Shown here: piece by piece, positions 63,662 to 64,000 of the stretch
How the letters are laid out: each line of letters opens with the position of its first letter
Numbering within the stretch: position 1 is the stretch's first letter
Source: Defluviitaleaceae bacterium
GTDB taxonomy: Bacteria > Bacillota > Clostridia > Lachnospirales > WQUN01
Length of the DNA: 64,000 nt
Assembly (NCBI GenBank): GCA_009781725.1
Contig: WQVF01000004.1
Span: 25,073 to 89,072, forward strand
Direction: 5' to 3'
Notes under the pieces: generated by a model
Database searches by the model: none
Seen by the model: only the letters and a program-made list of their open reading frames with translations
What the model was told of the DNA's origin: nothing
Made by a program: the position numbers and the translations under genes

Positions 63662-64000
63662 ATGAAAGACTGCTCATCTTTATCTTTGGGTGAAAAAATT
63701 AGTATAATCAGGAAGGCTAAGGGGTTATCCCAGGACAATATTGCTCATATCTTAAACACTAACAGGGTGGCAATAAGCCGCCTCGAAAACGGGGAAACAG
63801 AGTGGAGTGCTGAGGTGCTTGCAACAGTAAAAGAGTTCATGGGTATACAAAAGCACCCGCTACTCGAGCATGAGATAAGGGTATATAGTGATTGTTTGCA
63901 AGTATGGAAGACGCTAATTATCAGAGGTCGGTTTGCTGAGGCCAAAGCCATGCAGGAAGAAATGGCTATAATATTGGACTTGCCTTTCGAGCATGATTTA
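63662..64000 (+). CDS. XRE-family helix-turn-helix regulator (3' partial)
   Basis: The frame has no stop before the window end; 113 residues are visible. Residues 9-64 form a Cro/CI helix-turn-helix (LGEKISIIRKAKGLSQDNIAHILNTNRVAISRLENGE). The rest (LLEHEIRVYSDCLQVWKTLIIRGRFAEAKAMQEE) is helical and could be the first TPR-like repeats. GGAGG lies 7 bases before the ATG and TATAAT at 63626-63631. It is divergent from the giant surface protein gene, which it may control. The 366 bases between the two genes show no other feature. Confidence 0.85.
   Translation, partial: MKDCSSLSLGEKISIIRKAKGLSQDNIAHILNTNRVAISRLENGETEWSAEVLATVKEFMGIQKHPLLEHEIRVYSDCLQVWKTLIIRGRFAEAKAMQEEMAIILDLPFEHDL

Overview
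The window reads as a chromosome segment from an uncultured, probably host-associated member of the class Clostridia (Firmicutes). The evidence is the IspH-S1 fusion protein, LPxTG-type surface proteins, SpoIID/LytB and CotH family proteins, GGAGG ribosome binding sites and ordinary A+T-leaning low-GC codon use. No 16S rRNA is present, so a genus cannot be named. A few lesions could be real decay or assembly error: a frameshift near the end of tsf, and two broken PIN toxins.

Layout. 1-4357: the 3' end of a giant LPLTG-anchored surface protein with InlB-type repeats. 4940-12569: a six-gene same-strand operon (VTC polyphosphate-polymerase-like, DUF4956, CotH kinase-like, TIM-barrel glycosidase-like, HEAT-repeat, synthase-type GT2) that looks like a cell-envelope polymer system. 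12570-18300: an accessory block next to tRNA-Ser(GCT), with a decayed PIN toxin module, an unknown gene and a three-gene set built on an HD phosphohydrolase. Its far end carries a degenerate copy of the same tRNA, so it may be a decayed island. 18302-24560 (minus strand): tRNA-Ser, RNase P RNA, ispH-rpsA, plsC, cmk, a flavoprotein and a zinc phospholipase C-like gene.

24787-31315: a small Cys-rich protein, an MFS transporter, a response regulator, DUF3788, a second decayed PIN module, and a BcrAB-like ABC transporter with its histidine kinase behind a clear regulator box. 31372-39958: housekeeping genes (glpK, rpsB, tsf, queA, spoIID-like, tetR-like, tadA, guaB). 40079-46663: an intact Phd/ParE module, a nucleotide-kinase-like protein, an ABC exporter and a divergent Sau3AI-type restriction-modification pair. 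46964-56571: a MacB-like FtsX/ABC set facing a BlaI/BlaR1-controlled ABC operon that includes an ABC-2/M1-peptidase fusion. 56883-64000: a second flavoprotein, TatD, a second giant LPLTG beta-helix surface protein and the start of an XRE regulator.

Two dispersed palindromic repeat families occur between genes. One is a roughly 145-bp element with three full copies and one 36-bp internally deleted copy. The other is a 104-118-bp element with two copies whose arms covary. The strongest candidates for undescribed biology are the six-gene envelope operon, the tRNA-Ser island with its HD cassette, and the BlaIR-type operon driving a peptidase-permease fusion.
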